Assembly: GCA_013041835.1 (NCBI GenBank) | Contig: JABDRH010000054.1 | Span: forward strand, 1 to 7,818 | Source: Desulfatitalea sp. | GTDB taxonomy: Bacteria > Desulfobacterota > Desulfobacteria > Desulfobacterales > Desulfosarcinaceae | Length of the DNA stretch: 7,818 nt | Direction: 5' to 3' | In this document: one piece after another, positions 1-6,691 of the stretch | How positions within the stretch are numbered: position 1 is the stretch's first letter | How the letters are laid out: each line of letters opens with the position of its first letter | The notes under the pieces: generated by a model | What the model saw: only the letters and a program-made list of their open reading frames with translations | Database searches by the model: none | Told to the model about the DNA's origin: nothing | Translations under genes and position numbers: made by a program

Positions 1-1189
1 GGATCAAGGTGAACATCGTCTGGGCCTTCGTGGGTTCGTCCATGAAAGGATAAAAAATGCTTGAATCGCTATCGATAATGTACTGCTGAAACATTTGGCC
101 CGAAATATTGACGGTTCTTCCCTTTGGCCAACCCAGAAAGCTCTCATTGTCGAACCCGATCATATAGGCGAACGTATCCTTTTCCACGGCATTCGGGACC
201 AGTCCGAAAAGGGGATGGTTTTCAAACGCCGTGTAGGGCTGCTTAAAGTTATAAGTCGCCTCCAAGCGAAACACCGTTTTGGTCATCGCTTCGTAATAAT
301 TAAGGGTCGCGCCCACGATATCATACGCATCGAATTTGGCTTCCAGGGCTAGCATTGCAGTATTGAAATCAAGCGCCGGCAGATCAGCCTTTTTATGGAA
401 ATAGTAAACACTGGCATCCGCGCCGCCAAGGGTCGCTTTTAAGCGCAAGCCATACTGGGAGTTGTCCGAGTCGCTTTCTTCATAAGCGCGATCGATCAAT
501 GTGTTGGCGACATTATATCCTCCCGGCAGTAAAAATGCGGGGGGGAAATAATTGGCGCCTTCCGCGGCGATCTTGGTGGGTCTAAAGTGTTCCGGAATCC
601 AGACGGCCTCGGCAACGAAGTTGTTCCAATCGGTAATGTAATTCACAACGGCCATGCGTAGCGGTATGCGATAGCCGTCGCCGTCGAGCGCGGGCCATAA
701 ATAGTGCCAGCTCAAGTCAATGGGATTGATGACGTCGGCCATGCGAAACAGATCCGTTTCGCCCCAGACCAACTCCTGTTGACCCAGTTGGACATTCAGG
801 GGCCCATACTCGGCGGTCACGTAATAGGTGTGAAGGTCCACGTCGTGGATATGACGATCCTCATCCGCCGGTCGTTGATCGATACTGCTATCCAGATCGT
901 AAACGGCATCATACCAGGCTCTGACTTTTGCCTTGTAACTGATGGCATCGCCAAACCAACCTTTAACATCGAGCTGAGCCGTATTGATCATGAGCGACAT
1001 GTCACCGGCTTCAGCATAGCCAAGGAAATGGTCTTCAGTGCGCACGCCCGATTGATTCTCAAGGTATCCGTTGAGAATGAGCATCTCATTGACCTCGTAG
1101 GCACTACTGCTGGTTGCGCCGGCAAGCACAATGCCCTCCAGTATCAGAAGTATCAAAAACAACTTGTGCAATCGCTTCATTTTCTGCAT
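1..1189 (-). CDS. DUF1302-like outer-membrane beta-barrel protein, partial (3' end outside window)
   Basis: Open frame of 396 codons running off the left edge with no stop, so only the N-terminal part is visible. The start at 1189 follows a perfect AGGAGG with a 5-base spacer; a second ATG at 1180 is less well placed. Residues 1-30 form a signal peptide: MQKMKRLHK is basic, residues 10-24 are hydrophobic (FLILLILEGIVLAGA), and cleavage is likely after SSSA (about residue 30). The mature part has alternating aromatic/polar stretches typical of beta-barrels (for example YKAKVRAWYDAVYDL, VQLGQQELVWGETDLFR). The block around residues 134-160, LGQQELVWGETDLFR followed by ADVINPIDLS, resembles the conserved core of DUF1302 proteins, in which a GRQ..WGE segment is followed by an INP-D motif. 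Its position 39 bases after the RND permease gene suggests it is the outer-membrane partner. A different porin or alginate-export-like barrel is the main alternative. The export signal and barrel character are clearer than the family name. Confidence 0.75.
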   Translation of the reverse strand, partial: MQKMKRLHKLFLILLILEGIVLAGATSSSAYEVNEMLILNGYLENQSGVRTEDHFLGYAEAGDMSLMINTAQLDVKGWFGDAISYKAKVRAWYDAVYDLDSSIDQRPADEDRHIHDVDLHTYYVTAEYGPLNVQLGQQELVWGETDLFRMADVINPIDLSWHYLWPALDGDGYRIPLRMAVVNYITDWNNFVAEAVWIPEHFRPTKIAAEGANYFPPAFLLPGGYNVANTLIDRAYEESDSDNSQYGLRLKATLGGADASVYYFHKKADLPALDFNTAMLALEAKFDAYDIVGATLNYYEAMTKTVFRLEATYNFKQPYTAFENHPLFGLVPNAVEKDTFAYMIGFDNESFLGWPKGRTVNISGQMFQQYIIDSDSSIFYPFMDEPTKAQTMFTLI

Positions 1190-1194
1190 TCGTT

Positions 1195-1200
1195 CCTCCT
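1195..1200 (-). promoter_or_regulatory. Ribosome binding site for the outer-membrane protein gene
   Basis: Reads AGGAGG on the minus strand, a perfect Shine-Dalgarno sequence, 5 bases before the ATG at 1189. It lies in the 39-base gap after the permease stop codon and is the strongest ribosome binding site in the window. It favours the ATG at 1189 over the one at 1180 (14 bases away). Confidence 0.85.
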
Positions 1201-1228
1201 TTCCGTGCATTTGTCATCATCGACACGC

Positions 1229-3628
1229 TCAATTCGCTAAACCAAAGCCTTTGCCGTCATTGGTTTTTCTGTGGACCCACTGTCTTGCAGCCACTTTTTT
1301 CGTGATGAATGCCGGTTTAAACCACACGATGGCGATGGGCAAAATAATCAAGGCGACAAGGGCGACAACACCCATCCAAAAGGCAAGCAGGATTCCCATC
1401 TCGGCGAGAAAACGAAGCGGCGCCCACGCCCATAGCGCAACGCTCATGACGATGGTGATCGCCGTGGCCAAAACCGATCTTCCACTGGTCATCAAGGCGC
1501 TCTCCACTGATTTTTCAACATCGCCGATGCGGGCATATTCTTCTCGGATGCGGCTTACGATGTAGATGCCATAATCAATACCGAGGCCGACGCCCAGACA
1601 AGCGACCGGGAGTGTATTGACATTGAGTCCGATTTTGTTGATGTACATGAAGGAAAAGGTCAAAAAGTTGGAGAAAAGAAGGGGTGTCAGCAGCAGAACG
1701 GCCGCAAACACCGAACGAAAGCTGATCCAACTGAAGAAAAAAACGAAAGTAAAGGCGAGGATGACCGTGACCAACTGGGCGACGGCAATTTCCTCGTTTG
1801 CCGCGCCTAAAATGCCCAAGAGGCCGGCGGCCAGTTTCAATTCCGCTTGCTCCATGGGATGGTCGGCAATGAAACGCTTGGCCTTGGCCAACAGGCGCCG
1901 AATGGTATCGCCTTTGTGGTCGAGGCATTGAATCTGGATGCTGGCATCCTGGTAGTTGGTGCTCCCGAAGCGCTGGAAATCACCCGGCTCCCCCTGGGAA
2001 ATGTAGTTGAAATACAGGTAGCCGATTTCGTCCCAGGTGTTGGGAATAAATTCGCGCTTGGGGTTGTCTCCGTAAAGCACCATGTTGATCCGCCGGGCGA
2101 TATCCACGGCCGACACCGAGTAACCCACCGACGGATCGGTTTCCATGTACCGCTGAAACGCCTCCATGGTGTGGACGACTTGCGGCTGCTTGATCACGTC
2201 AGGCGCCGCCCCTTTTACGATGACGGTGAGCGGTTCGGACGCTCGGAATGATTTGTTCACTTCGGCAAAGTCCCGGTTGTACACCGAGTCTTGCCAGAGA
2301 ATGGGGCTGCCCGGCCGGATGTCGCCGATCTCGACTTTTGACCCCAGAAACATCGTGGCGGCCAGAATCGCCACCAGGGTGACGATAACGGCCAAAGAGG
2401 CGTTTTTGTGCCGGGGCAGCCTGGCGAAGACCAGCATGATCCGATCAAAGATGCGGTTGATGAATCCGGGATTTTCCACTTTGCTGCGGTATCTTTGGAT
2501 CGCCTTTTCACTGACCGGGAAATAGGATAGCAAGATCGGACCCAACACCAACACGCCGATAAGGATGCTGAAGATCCAAAATGAGGCGACGATGGACAGC
2601 TTTTCCAGTAATGGCATGGGACTGAAGATGAGAAAAAAGGCGCCCATCACGTCGGTGATAAGCGATACGGAGGCCGGCAGGAGCAGCGACTGAATGGTCA
2701 TCACCGCTGCCTCTTTTCGTTTGCCCGTTCTGGCCTGTTCTTCGATGAAGCGCATGGTCACCTGAAAGCCATGGCGGATCGCATCCGCGCTGATAAGAAA
2801 GGGTATGACAAAGAGCAGTGGATCGATGGCGTAGCCGAGCATGCCGTACAGGCCGACGCCCCAGATACCGCATACGAAGGCGGACACCATGGGCAGAAGC
2901 ACGCCTCTGATATTGCCGCGGGCGAAGAAAAGCAGCAGAACGATGACCACAACGCCGGTCAACAAGAATATTTTAAGGATCTCCGGAAAGCTTTGGTAGA
3001 CCCACCCGTAGAGTACGGGCGTACCGATCATATGGATGGTGTGCTTTGCGTCTCGCTCCGCATCGACCATGGCCTTTATGGCATCGAAGATTTCCTTGTA
3101 ATTCAAGTCCTTTTCCAGAAAATCGATGGAAAGGGAAGCGGCCTTGAAATCCAGTGAAACCAGGGAGCCATAAATGAAATCGTTGCCGGCCACATTGCGT
3201 TTCAAGGCCTGCAACCCGGCCTCGGTTTGGGGGGCGTCGGGGAACATGATGCTTCCCACCTGCATACCGCCCGGTATGGCGCGGATGTCTTTCACCTTAC
3301 GGCTTGCCAATGAAAGGATCTGATAGTTGTTCACCGACGGCAACAGTTGGGCGGCCCGGGTCAAGCGTTGGATCTTGGACAGCGTTTCGGTGTTGAAGAT
3401 GTCCCCTTCCTTGGCTTTTACCACGATGGTCACTTTATTGGCGCCGCCGAAGACGCTTCGAACCGATTTGTGCAGGCTGACGTAGGGATGGTTGGCCGGT
3501 AATAGATCGTCAAACTCGGTTCGGACTTTAAGATCCGTTATGTGGTAGGCGAAAAACCCGGTGATCGCCGCCAGTAGGATCAAAAGGATCAACCTGTTTC
3601 TGATGATGAATTCTGAAAACTGTCTCAT
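1229..3628 (-). CDS. MMPL/RND-superfamily transporter permease
   Basis: A 799-residue inner-membrane permease with the two-fold RND/MMPL layout. Half one: TM1 about residues 8-30, a periplasmic loop about 31-216, then helices about 217-236, 242-262, 268-290, 313-336 and 342-370. Half two: TM7 about 409-428, a second loop about 429-612, then helices about 616-634, 638-662, 670-692, 717-736 and 740-770. TM10 carries GLGIDYG (D685, Y686), the proton-relay position used by MmpL3 and relatives. The equivalent place in TM4 reads ADAIRHG, so Arg285-His286 replace Asp-Tyr. The length fits the single-chain MMPL/HpnN-like group, not the roughly 1000-residue AcrB type, and no membrane-fusion adaptor gene is adjacent. 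Such proteins usually export or move lipids and other hydrophobic molecules using the proton gradient. The substrate here is unknown. It lies between a periplasmic propeller and an outer-membrane protein, which argues for a joint envelope pathway. The ATG at 3628 has only a weak ribosome binding site. Confidence 0.93.
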   Translation of the reverse strand: MRQFSEFIIRNRLILLILLAAITGFFAYHITDLKVRTEFDDLLPANHPYVSLHKSVRSVFGGANKVTIVVKAKEGDIFNTETLSKIQRLTRAAQLLPSVNNYQILSLASRKVKDIRAIPGGMQVGSIMFPDAPQTEAGLQALKRNVAGNDFIYGSLVSLDFKAASLSIDFLEKDLNYKEIFDAIKAMVDAERDAKHTIHMIGTPVLYGWVYQSFPEILKIFLLTGVVVIVLLLFFARGNIRGVLLPMVSAFVCGIWGVGLYGMLGYAIDPLLFVIPFLISADAIRHGFQVTMRFIEEQARTGKRKEAAVMTIQSLLLPASVSLITDVMGAFFLIFSPMPLLEKLSIVASFWIFSILIGVLVLGPILLSYFPVSEKAIQRYRSKVENPGFINRIFDRIMLVFARLPRHKNASLAVIVTLVAILAATMFLGSKVEIGDIRPGSPILWQDSVYNRDFAEVNKSFRASEPLTVIVKGAAPDVIKQPQVVHTMEAFQRYMETDPSVGYSVSAVDIARRINMVLYGDNPKREFIPNTWDEIGYLYFNYISQGEPGDFQRFGSTNYQDASIQIQCLDHKGDTIRRLLAKAKRFIADHPMEQAELKLAAGLLGILGAANEEIAVAQLVTVILAFTFVFFFSWISFRSVFAAVLLLTPLLFSNFLTFSFMYINKIGLNVNTLPVACLGVGLGIDYGIYIVSRIREEYARIGDVEKSVESALMTSGRSVLATAITIVMSVALWAWAPLRFLAEMGILLAFWMGVVALVALIILPIAIVWFKPAFITKKVAARQWVHRKTNDGKGFGLAN

Positions 3629-3680
3629 GTCGAAACGCTTTCGTGCCTGATTGAAAGGTCAAGCCTGTCAGTAATTCGGT
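3629..3680 (-). other. 52-base intergenic leader of the permease gene, weak RBS inside a small hairpin
   Basis: This is the longest gap in the window. No AGGAGG-like sequence precedes the permease ATG at 3628; the best match is GAAAG about 10 bases upstream. That purine run is part of a short inverted repeat, CGAAA-GCG-TTTCG (positions 3643-3631 read on the minus strand), with a 5-bp stem and 3-base loop. The stem is weak, so a regulatory role is only possible. There is no T-run after a strong stem, so it is not a terminator. A TTGACC hexamer has no matching -10 box at proper spacing, so I call no promoter. Confidence 0.35.
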
Positions 3681-4706
3681 TCAGTTCAATATCGTCCACT
3701 CGCGCCGGGAGTGCCTGCCGCTGGACCATAATATTCTTCCGTGATCTCCGGCGGCGATCGCGGATCCATCTTCCATCTCGCCGATACAATAGAACCAGTC
3801 CGTGGCGTCGCTATTGTTATTCTCCAGAAATTTCCCTGGGAAGGACTCTTCGAGCATTAAGCCCCTAAGCCCGACAATGTAATATCGGTTATCGATCACG
3901 CCCACGTTCAACAGGTTGTCGTGGCGCTCTAATTGTTTGCGTTGCCAGCTCCGCCCCCCGTCCCAAGTCTGAAAGAGGACACCGTTTTGTCCGACGGCCA
4001 TGCCGTCATGGTCGGTTTTAAAGGCCACGTTAAACAGGGAAATACCCGCGTAATCCGGGTCGTTTGCCGGCCGCCATGAAGCGCCACCGTCTTCGGTCCG
4101 GTAAATGCCCTCGAACTCGCCCACCACCACGCCCCGGTCGGCATCCATAAAATGACAACCGTTGAAATTGATGTCCGTATCGTCAAGTGATTGCTTCTCC
4201 CAGATGCGGCCCCCGTCGTTGGTGTGCACGATGGTGCCGAAATCGCCGACGGCCCACCCTTTTTGTGCATCGATAAATTGGACCGCAAACAGGTTGGCCT
4301 CTCCCGCCGGCTTCATTTTTGTCCATGTCCGGCCGCCGTCGATCGTCTTGAGCACGATGCCCTGCATGCCGACGATGTATCCAATCTTTTCGTCCGTGAA
4401 ACTGACGCCGAAAAGCGGCAACCGGGTGTGGCTTTCTTGTTTCTGAAAGCGGGCGGCGTCGCCGTCGAAGTGAAGTATGGTGCCGAAGTAGCCGACCATC
4501 CACACCTGATTGCCAACGGTTGCGGCGGCGTAGAACTTATCCCTGAAGGTAACGGTATCTTTCAGGCCCGCTTTCATTGGGTCCAAATCAGGACCGCTGG
4601 TCCTGTCCGCGTGCACCGCCATGGGAAGGAAAATGAGCAGTATTCCCATCAACCGGCAAATTTTCGCGGCGGCTTCCATTTTTTCTTGTCGCCTCGCCAT
4701 CATCAT
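3681..4706 (-). CDS. Exported YCF48/BNR-type seven-bladed beta-propeller protein
   Basis: A 341-residue protein with a long basic N-terminus and a hydrophobic stretch (GILLIFLPMAV) ending at VHA, residue 33, where signal peptidase probably cuts. The mature part is a repeat protein. A VGxxGxxxxT-like strand recurs at residues about 71, 112, 153, 195, 238, 278 and 319, a period of 40-43 residues, giving seven blades. Four blades carry an Asp-box (x-x-DGG-x-x-W): TIDGGRTW 121, TNDGGRIW 162, TEDGGASW 204 and TWDGGRSW 247. This is the architecture of YCF48/HCF136, known as a photosystem II assembly factor in phototrophs. Here there is nothing photosynthetic, and in this context the family occurs beside MMPL permeases and DUF1302 proteins. 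A periplasmic scaffold or substrate-handling partner of the downstream permease is the likely role (inference). The start is taken at the first of three consecutive ATGs (4706, 4703, 4700) behind AAGGA. A longer in-frame start at 4748 would overlap the upstream gene by 29 bases and has no ribosome binding site. Confidence 0.88.
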   Translation of the reverse strand: MMMARRQEKMEAAAKICRLMGILLIFLPMAVHADRTSGPDLDPMKAGLKDTVTFRDKFYAAATVGNQVWMVGYFGTILHFDGDAARFQKQESHTRLPLFGVSFTDEKIGYIVGMQGIVLKTIDGGRTWTKMKPAGEANLFAVQFIDAQKGWAVGDFGTIVHTNDGGRIWEKQSLDDTDINFNGCHFMDADRGVVVGEFEGIYRTEDGGASWRPANDPDYAGISLFNVAFKTDHDGMAVGQNGVLFQTWDGGRSWQRKQLERHDNLLNVGVIDNRYYIVGLRGLMLEESFPGKFLENNNSDATDWFYCIGEMEDGSAIAAGDHGRILWSSGRHSRREWTILN

Positions 4707-4710
4707 CTCA

Positions 4711-4715
4711 TCCTT
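4711..4715 (-). promoter_or_regulatory. Ribosome binding site deciding the beta-propeller start
   Basis: AAGGA on the minus strand, directly after the stop codon of the upstream oxidoreductase and 4, 7 or 10 bases before three consecutive ATG codons. It supports a start within that triplet, probably the first or second, with translation coupled to termination of the upstream gene. Confidence 0.7.
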
Positions 4716-4719
4716 GGGG

Positions 4720-6660
4720 TTAAATTTCCCTGGCGATATGGGCTGCATCGTGGATCGCGTCGTGCACCCGACCGGGTTTTTTGCAGTCTCCGATCACGTA
4801 AAGGGGGACTTTACCTTCCAGTGCCCCGATCAGTTCCGCATTGGGCTGTGATCCGGCTGCAAAGATGACGCTGCCCGCCTCGATTATCTCCTGCTTTCCG
4901 GATGCGTCCACGGCGGTCACCGTTGTGGGAGCGATCTGGGTCATCCGCATGCCGGTCTTTACCACCAACGCGGCGTTTTCTATCTCTTCCAGCAAAACGG
5001 TCCGGCTGTAGTAATCATGATCCACCGCGATGTCATCGAGCATCTCCAGCAAGGTGACGTCATAACCGGCCTCTTCCAGGAACAGTGCGGTTTCGCACCC
5101 CACGGAACCGCCGCCGCAGATGACGATCTTTCCGATAAATTCATCCACCGCGCCGTCCAAGACATCGTGGGCCGTTATCGCCCGCCCACCGCCGGGAATA
5201 GATGGAATGAGCGGGCCTGCTCCGGTGGCCATGACCACGACATCCGGTGATAGATTCAAGATGTCATCGGCGTTGCCTTGCCATCCCAGTTTGGTTTCCA
5301 CGCCGTTTTTTTCGACCTGATGGGTGAGGTAGTTGATCAGGGACCGCACCGGCTCCTTGAATTTGGGTGCCGCGGCCAGGTGCAACTGCCCGCCCAAGCG
5401 ATCCTTTTTCTCCAGCAAGGTGACGCCATGTCCCCGCAGGGCCAGGACCCGCGCCGCCTCCATGCCGCCCGGACCGCCGCCCACGACGACCACTTTCTTC
5501 GGAACCGATGCGGGGACGATGGCGTACTCGGCTTCTCTGCCGGCTTCGGCGTTCACCGCGCAGCGAACCCGCATATACGCCAGGAGCCGGTCCATGGAGC
5601 AAAAGTTGCAGTAAATGCAGTTGCGAATCTCTTTGGTTCGGCCCGCCTTGCTTTTATTGACGATCTCGGGCTCCGCGATCTGAGCTCTTCCGATGGCGAT
5701 GAAATCGGCCATTTGTTGGGAGAGTACCTTGTCGGCCAGGGCCAAATTGGAAATCCGCCCGACTCCGATCACCGGTACGTTGACCGTACTTTTAATTTCG
5801 GCACAGTAAGGCATGAGAAAGGCCGGTTTGGTATAGATGGGCGCCAGTACGCGATGCAAAGACGGATACATGCCTGAACTGACACTGATACAATCGATAC
5901 CGGCCTCTACCAGCGCCGCCGCGATCTTTTTAGTGTCTTCGAGGACCAGTCCCCCCGCCATGTGGTCTTCGGCGTTCAGCCGTATAATGATGGGAAAATC
6001 AGGGCCGACTGCTTCGCGGACGGCGCCGATCACCTGGCGCGCGAAGGTGAGCCGTTCTTCGAAACCGCCGCCGTATTCGTCCTTGCGATGGTTGGTCACC
6101 GGGGACAGAAACTGATTGATCAGGTAGCCATGGGCGCCGTGAAGCTCAACGGCGTCAAAGCCGGCCACCATGGCACGGCCGGCGGCTGCGGCAAAACCGT
6201 CGATGATGTCCTGAATGCCTTCCCGAGTCAGTTCCACGGGTACGACCCCGATGTCATAACAACTGACCAGCGGACAGGCAATGGCCGACGGGGCCACCGG
6301 CACCTGGTTGCTGTTGGCCATCATGGTGGATTGTCGTCCCGTGTGGCTCAGTTGAATGGATACCTTGGCGCCATAAGCGTGTACCGCATCGGTCAGATCC
6401 CGCATACCGGGCAAAAACTTGCCGTCGTGCAGCGAGACACTGCAGGCCACCGCCCGCCCGCCGGCGGGCGTGACGGCACAAGTCTCCACGGTGATAAGAC
6501 CCGTGCCGCCTCTGGCCCGGGCCGCATAGTAATGAACGGCCCTCCCCCCCAAACTGCCGTCCGCCTCCGCAAAATTGGTGCCCATGGCCGGCATGACGAT
6601 ACGGTTTTTAATCTCCAGCTTTCCGATTTTTCCAGGTTCAAACACATGATGGTATTTCAT
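4720..6660 (-). CDS. OYE-family FAD/NAD(P)-binding oxidoreductase (enoate reductase / 2,4-dienoyl-CoA reductase-like)
   Basis: A 646-residue three-part flavoenzyme, the usual length for the FadH/enoate-reductase group. Residues 1-340 form the FMN TIM barrel, opening with KYHHVFEPGKIGKLEIKNRI. The active-site strand VELHGAHGYLINQFLSP has His174, His177 and Tyr179, the His/His/Tyr set of YqjM-like and enoate reductases. E. coli FadH has no such His pair and has a Trp-His where this protein has Met264-Tyr265. The barrel continues through NHRKDEYGGG. A cysteine cluster for 4Fe-4S follows at C348, C351, C354 and C367, with the third Cys one place earlier than usual. Residues about 390-646 hold an FAD Rossmann motif GGGPGG (394-399), an ATG motif (478-480), an NAD(P)H motif GGGSVG (516-521) and a C-terminal IGD. 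Likely role: cytoplasmic NAD(P)H-dependent reduction of an activated C=C bond; the substrate is unknown. The ATG at 6660 is chosen over an in-frame TTG at 6669, which is only 2 bases from the AAGGGG. It lies 31 bases after the upstream OYE gene. Confidence 0.93.
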   Translation of the reverse strand: MKYHHVFEPGKIGKLEIKNRIVMPAMGTNFAEADGSLGGRAVHYYAARARGGTGLITVETCAVTPAGGRAVACSVSLHDGKFLPGMRDLTDAVHAYGAKVSIQLSHTGRQSTMMANSNQVPVAPSAIACPLVSCYDIGVVPVELTREGIQDIIDGFAAAAGRAMVAGFDAVELHGAHGYLINQFLSPVTNHRKDEYGGGFEERLTFARQVIGAVREAVGPDFPIIIRLNAEDHMAGGLVLEDTKKIAAALVEAGIDCISVSSGMYPSLHRVLAPIYTKPAFLMPYCAEIKSTVNVPVIGVGRISNLALADKVLSQQMADFIAIGRAQIAEPEIVNKSKAGRTKEIRNCIYCNFCSMDRLLAYMRVRCAVNAEAGREAEYAIVPASVPKKVVVVGGGPGGMEAARVLALRGHGVTLLEKKDRLGGQLHLAAAPKFKEPVRSLINYLTHQVEKNGVETKLGWQGNADDILNLSPDVVVMATGAGPLIPSIPGGGRAITAHDVLDGAVDEFIGKIVICGGGSVGCETALFLEEAGYDVTLLEMLDDIAVDHDYYSRTVLLEEIENAALVVKTGMRMTQIAPTTVTAVDASGKQEIIEAGSVIFAAGSQPNAELIGALEGKVPLYVIGDCKKPGRVHDAIHDAAHIAREI

Positions 6661-6671
6661 GAGTCTCAAGG

Positions 6672-6677
6672 CCCCTT
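6672..6677 (-). promoter_or_regulatory. Ribosome binding site deciding the oxidoreductase start
   Basis: AAGGGG on the minus strand, 11 bases before the ATG at 6660 and only 2 bases before the in-frame TTG at 6669. The spacing excludes the TTG and supports the ATG, which also gives the normal OYE N-terminus (MKYHHVFEP). Confidence 0.65.
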
Positions 6678-6691
6678 AGAAATGATTTAAA

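Noticed and set aside
704..1240. Plus-strand open frame (178 codons) opposite the outer-membrane protein gene
   Set aside because: The minus strand has an uninterrupted 396-codon frame with signal peptide, perfect ribosome binding site and barrel-like sequence, so the plus-strand frame is a shadow.
3263..3278. Inverted repeat CATACCG-CC-CGGTATG
   Set aside because: Within the permease gene, encoding Ile-Pro-Gly-Gly-Met; single occurrence with no T-run, so not a terminator or operator I can support.
3640..3675. Possible promoter (TTGACC) before the permease
   Set aside because: No -10-like hexamer at 16-18 bases, and the gap is short and within a co-directional series.
4707..4748. Longer N-terminus for the beta-propeller starting at 4748
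   Set aside because: No ribosome binding site before it, overlaps the preceding gene's end, and pushes the signal peptide further from the N-terminus; the ATG triplet at 4706-4698 has AAGGA.
4191..4868. Plus-strand open frame (225 codons) opposite the beta-propeller and OYE 3' end
   Set aside because: Shadow frame spanning the junction of two well-supported minus-strand genes; no domain features seen.
6455..6470. Perfect 16-bp palindrome CGCCCGCCGGCGGGCG
   Set aside because: Inside the OYE coding sequence where it encodes a Pro-Ala-Gly-Gly-Arg-like stretch with GC-rich codons; no second copy or flanking signal, so probably a codon-usage coincidence.
5962..6690. Long plus-strand open frame (242 codons) opposite the complete OYE gene
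   Set aside because: Antisense shadow of a high-GC coding region. The minus strand here encodes recognisable OYE motifs, and the plus-strand product has no recognisable domain.
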